A DNA stretch of 64,000 bases, taken from positions 4,340,001 to 4,404,000 of the forward strand of contig NZ_CP074102.1 of assembly GCF_018310535.1 (NCBI RefSeq). The letters run 5' to 3'. The translations under genes were made by a program, and so were the position numbers. Source of the stretch: Streptomyces mirabilis. GTDB lineage: Bacteria > Actinomycetota > Actinomycetes > Streptomycetales > Streptomycetaceae. The number at the start of each line of letters is the position of its first letter. Position 1 is the first letter of the stretch. Below, in pieces: positions 63,168-64,000 of the stretch. The notes below the pieces were generated by a model that was given only the letters and a program-made list of their open reading frames with translations, was not told where the DNA came from and did no database searches.

Positions 63168-64000
63168 GGGGTGACCTCACTCACGGGGTGGGGGACGGGC
63201 GGGGGCGAGCCACCCGGTGCCGGTGCCGGCACCGGCGCCGAGGCAGGGGGCAGCGGCACCTCGGCGGTCAGGCGGAACAGGTCACTCCCGGCAGGCCCGG
63301 CCCGCAGCACCCCGTCCACCTCCCTGAGCCGCTCCCGCAGCCCGGCGAGCCCGGACCCCCTTCCCGGCTCGGCGGCAGCGGGTCCGGTACCGGACCCGCT
63401 GCCGGTACCGGGCGCCCCGTCGTTCTCGACGGTGAGAGTCACCCGGCCCTCCGCCACGCGCAGGGACACCGCGCACCTTCCGGCGTCCCCGTGCCGCAGC
63501 ACGTTCGTCGTCGCCTCCCGTACGACCCAGCCGAGCGCGGACTGGATCTCCGCGGGCAGACCGGTCACCGGGCCGCTGACCTCGCAGTCGATGCCGGCGG
63601 CCGTCAACACGCCCTGGGCGCCCGCGAGTTCGGTCCGGAGGTCGGCCTCGCGGTAGCCGCGTACGACCTCGCGGACCTCCCGTTGCGTCTCCCGCGCTAT
63701 CCGCTGGACCTCGATCATCTGCTCCACGGCCTCAGGCCGCCCGCGCCGCGCCAGTTGCACGGCGAGCTCGCTCTTCAGCGCGACCACCGCCAGGTTGCGG
63801 CCCATCACGTCGTGCAGATCGCGCCCGAAGCGCAGCCGTTCCTCGGCGACCGCGAGCCTGGCCCGGGTCTCGCGGGCCTCGTCGAGTTCGTAGACGGCGT
63901 TCAGCATCCAGACGGAGAAGGCGGAGGTGAAGGTGAAGAAACCGGCGGCGAGGACGACCGCACCGGCGGCGACGGCGGCGCCGGGTGCCGGGACACCCGC
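63164..64000 (-). CDS. NarL-type sensor histidine kinase, partial
   Basis: The C-terminal 278 residues are present; the N-terminus lies beyond the right edge. A membrane helix (AAGFFTFTSAFSVWMLNAVY region) is followed by the HisKA_3 domain with FGRDLHDVMGRNLAVVALKS, where the His is the phospho-acceptor. The ATPase domain has WVVREATTNVLRHGDAGRCA (N-box), LTVENDGAP and GSGLAGLRERL (G-box). It ends in a Pro-rich tail (PPASAPVPAPAPGGSPPPVP). The stop overlaps the response-regulator start. Signal unknown. Confidence 0.9.
   Translation of the reverse strand, partial: AGVPAPGAAVAAGAVVLAAGFFTFTSAFSVWMLNAVYELDEARETRARLAVAEERLRFGRDLHDVMGRNLAVVALKSELAVQLARRGRPEAVEQMIEVQRIARETQREVREVVRGYREADLRTELAGAQGVLTAAGIDCEVSGPVTGLPAEIQSALGWVVREATTNVLRHGDAGRCAVSLRVAEGRVTLTVENDGAPGTGSGSGTGPAAAEPGRGSGLAGLRERLREVDGVLRAGPAGSDLFRLTAEVPLPPASAPVPAPAPGGSPPPVPHPVSEVTP

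Overview
The window looks like chromosomal DNA from a Streptomyces species. It is very GC-rich, third codon positions are almost always G or C, GTG starts and ATGA/GTGA overlaps are common, and it carries families typical of the genus: a subtilisin-inhibitor (SSI) protein, adjacent SigN- and SigF-type sigma factors, an HGxxPAAW protein, and a DmdR/DtxR-type iron box. A perfect 16-base parS site (5572-5587) fits a position in the core chromosome arm near oriC. The dnaX, purD, purC, upp and tadA housekeeping genes and four of the five tRNA genes lie at 35-62 kb.

Layout. 0-3 kb: the end of an igr-like steroid side-chain degradation cassette (OB-fold/ChsH2-like, acyl-CoA dehydrogenase, ChsH1-like hydratase, Ltp2-like thiolase). 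3-10 kb: a SigE-family sigma factor, an acyl-CoA ligase behind a TetR-type operator, parS inside a perfect 38-bp palindrome, and a giant hybrid-kinase-like protein that lacks its phospho-acceptor histidine. 10-17 kb: an SSI inhibitor, tRNA-Ser and tRNA-Arg, a VOC protein, a frameshifted Ig/RTX pseudogene, small regulators, a DUF2797 protein, an ABM monooxygenase and an amidohydrolase. 17.6-23.8 kb: a four-gene operon joining a two-component system to a GT2-GtrA lipid-linked sugar synthase and a GT39 transferase, probably a regulated envelope glycosylation pathway.

24-31 kb: two DHA2 drug exporters, each with its own regulator (a TetR downstream of one, a MarR upstream of the other). The second exporter carries three carboxypeptidase-regulatory-like modules, and the next gene (YceI) carries a fourth. 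31-43 kb: stress and stationary-phase sigma factors, small membrane proteins, tRNA-Ser(CGA), tadA and partner, upp, a LytR_C protein, a ParB/VapB-like small protein, a HerA-like ATPase, an HdeD protein and an HhH-GPD protein. 43-47 kb: a divergent pair of iron-box-controlled units, a siderophore-interacting ferric reductase on one side and a cytosolic penicillin acylase plus a siderophore-type GNAT acyltransferase on the other.

47-64 kb: a CopC-CopD-YtkA membrane protein, an ECF sigma factor with its CU044_5270 partner, a probable phosphorothioate-DNA-dependent HNH nuclease, a GtrA protein, a Tat-exported lipoprotein, tRNA-Ser(GGA), SRP RNA, dnaX, purD, a 27-codon leader ORF coupled to a degenerate M48-like membrane protein, a DMFase-beta-like protein, purC, tRNA-Gly and a NarL-type two-component system running off the end.

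A recurring oddity is short tandem repeats at gene edges: 7-bp arrays at 25.5 and 40.9 kb, repeats over stop codons at 16.4, 17.4, 36.8 and 38.8 kb, and in-frame repeats in the N-termini of the ChsH1-like and SigF proteins. No CRISPR array, prophage, transposase or biosynthetic gene cluster core was seen.
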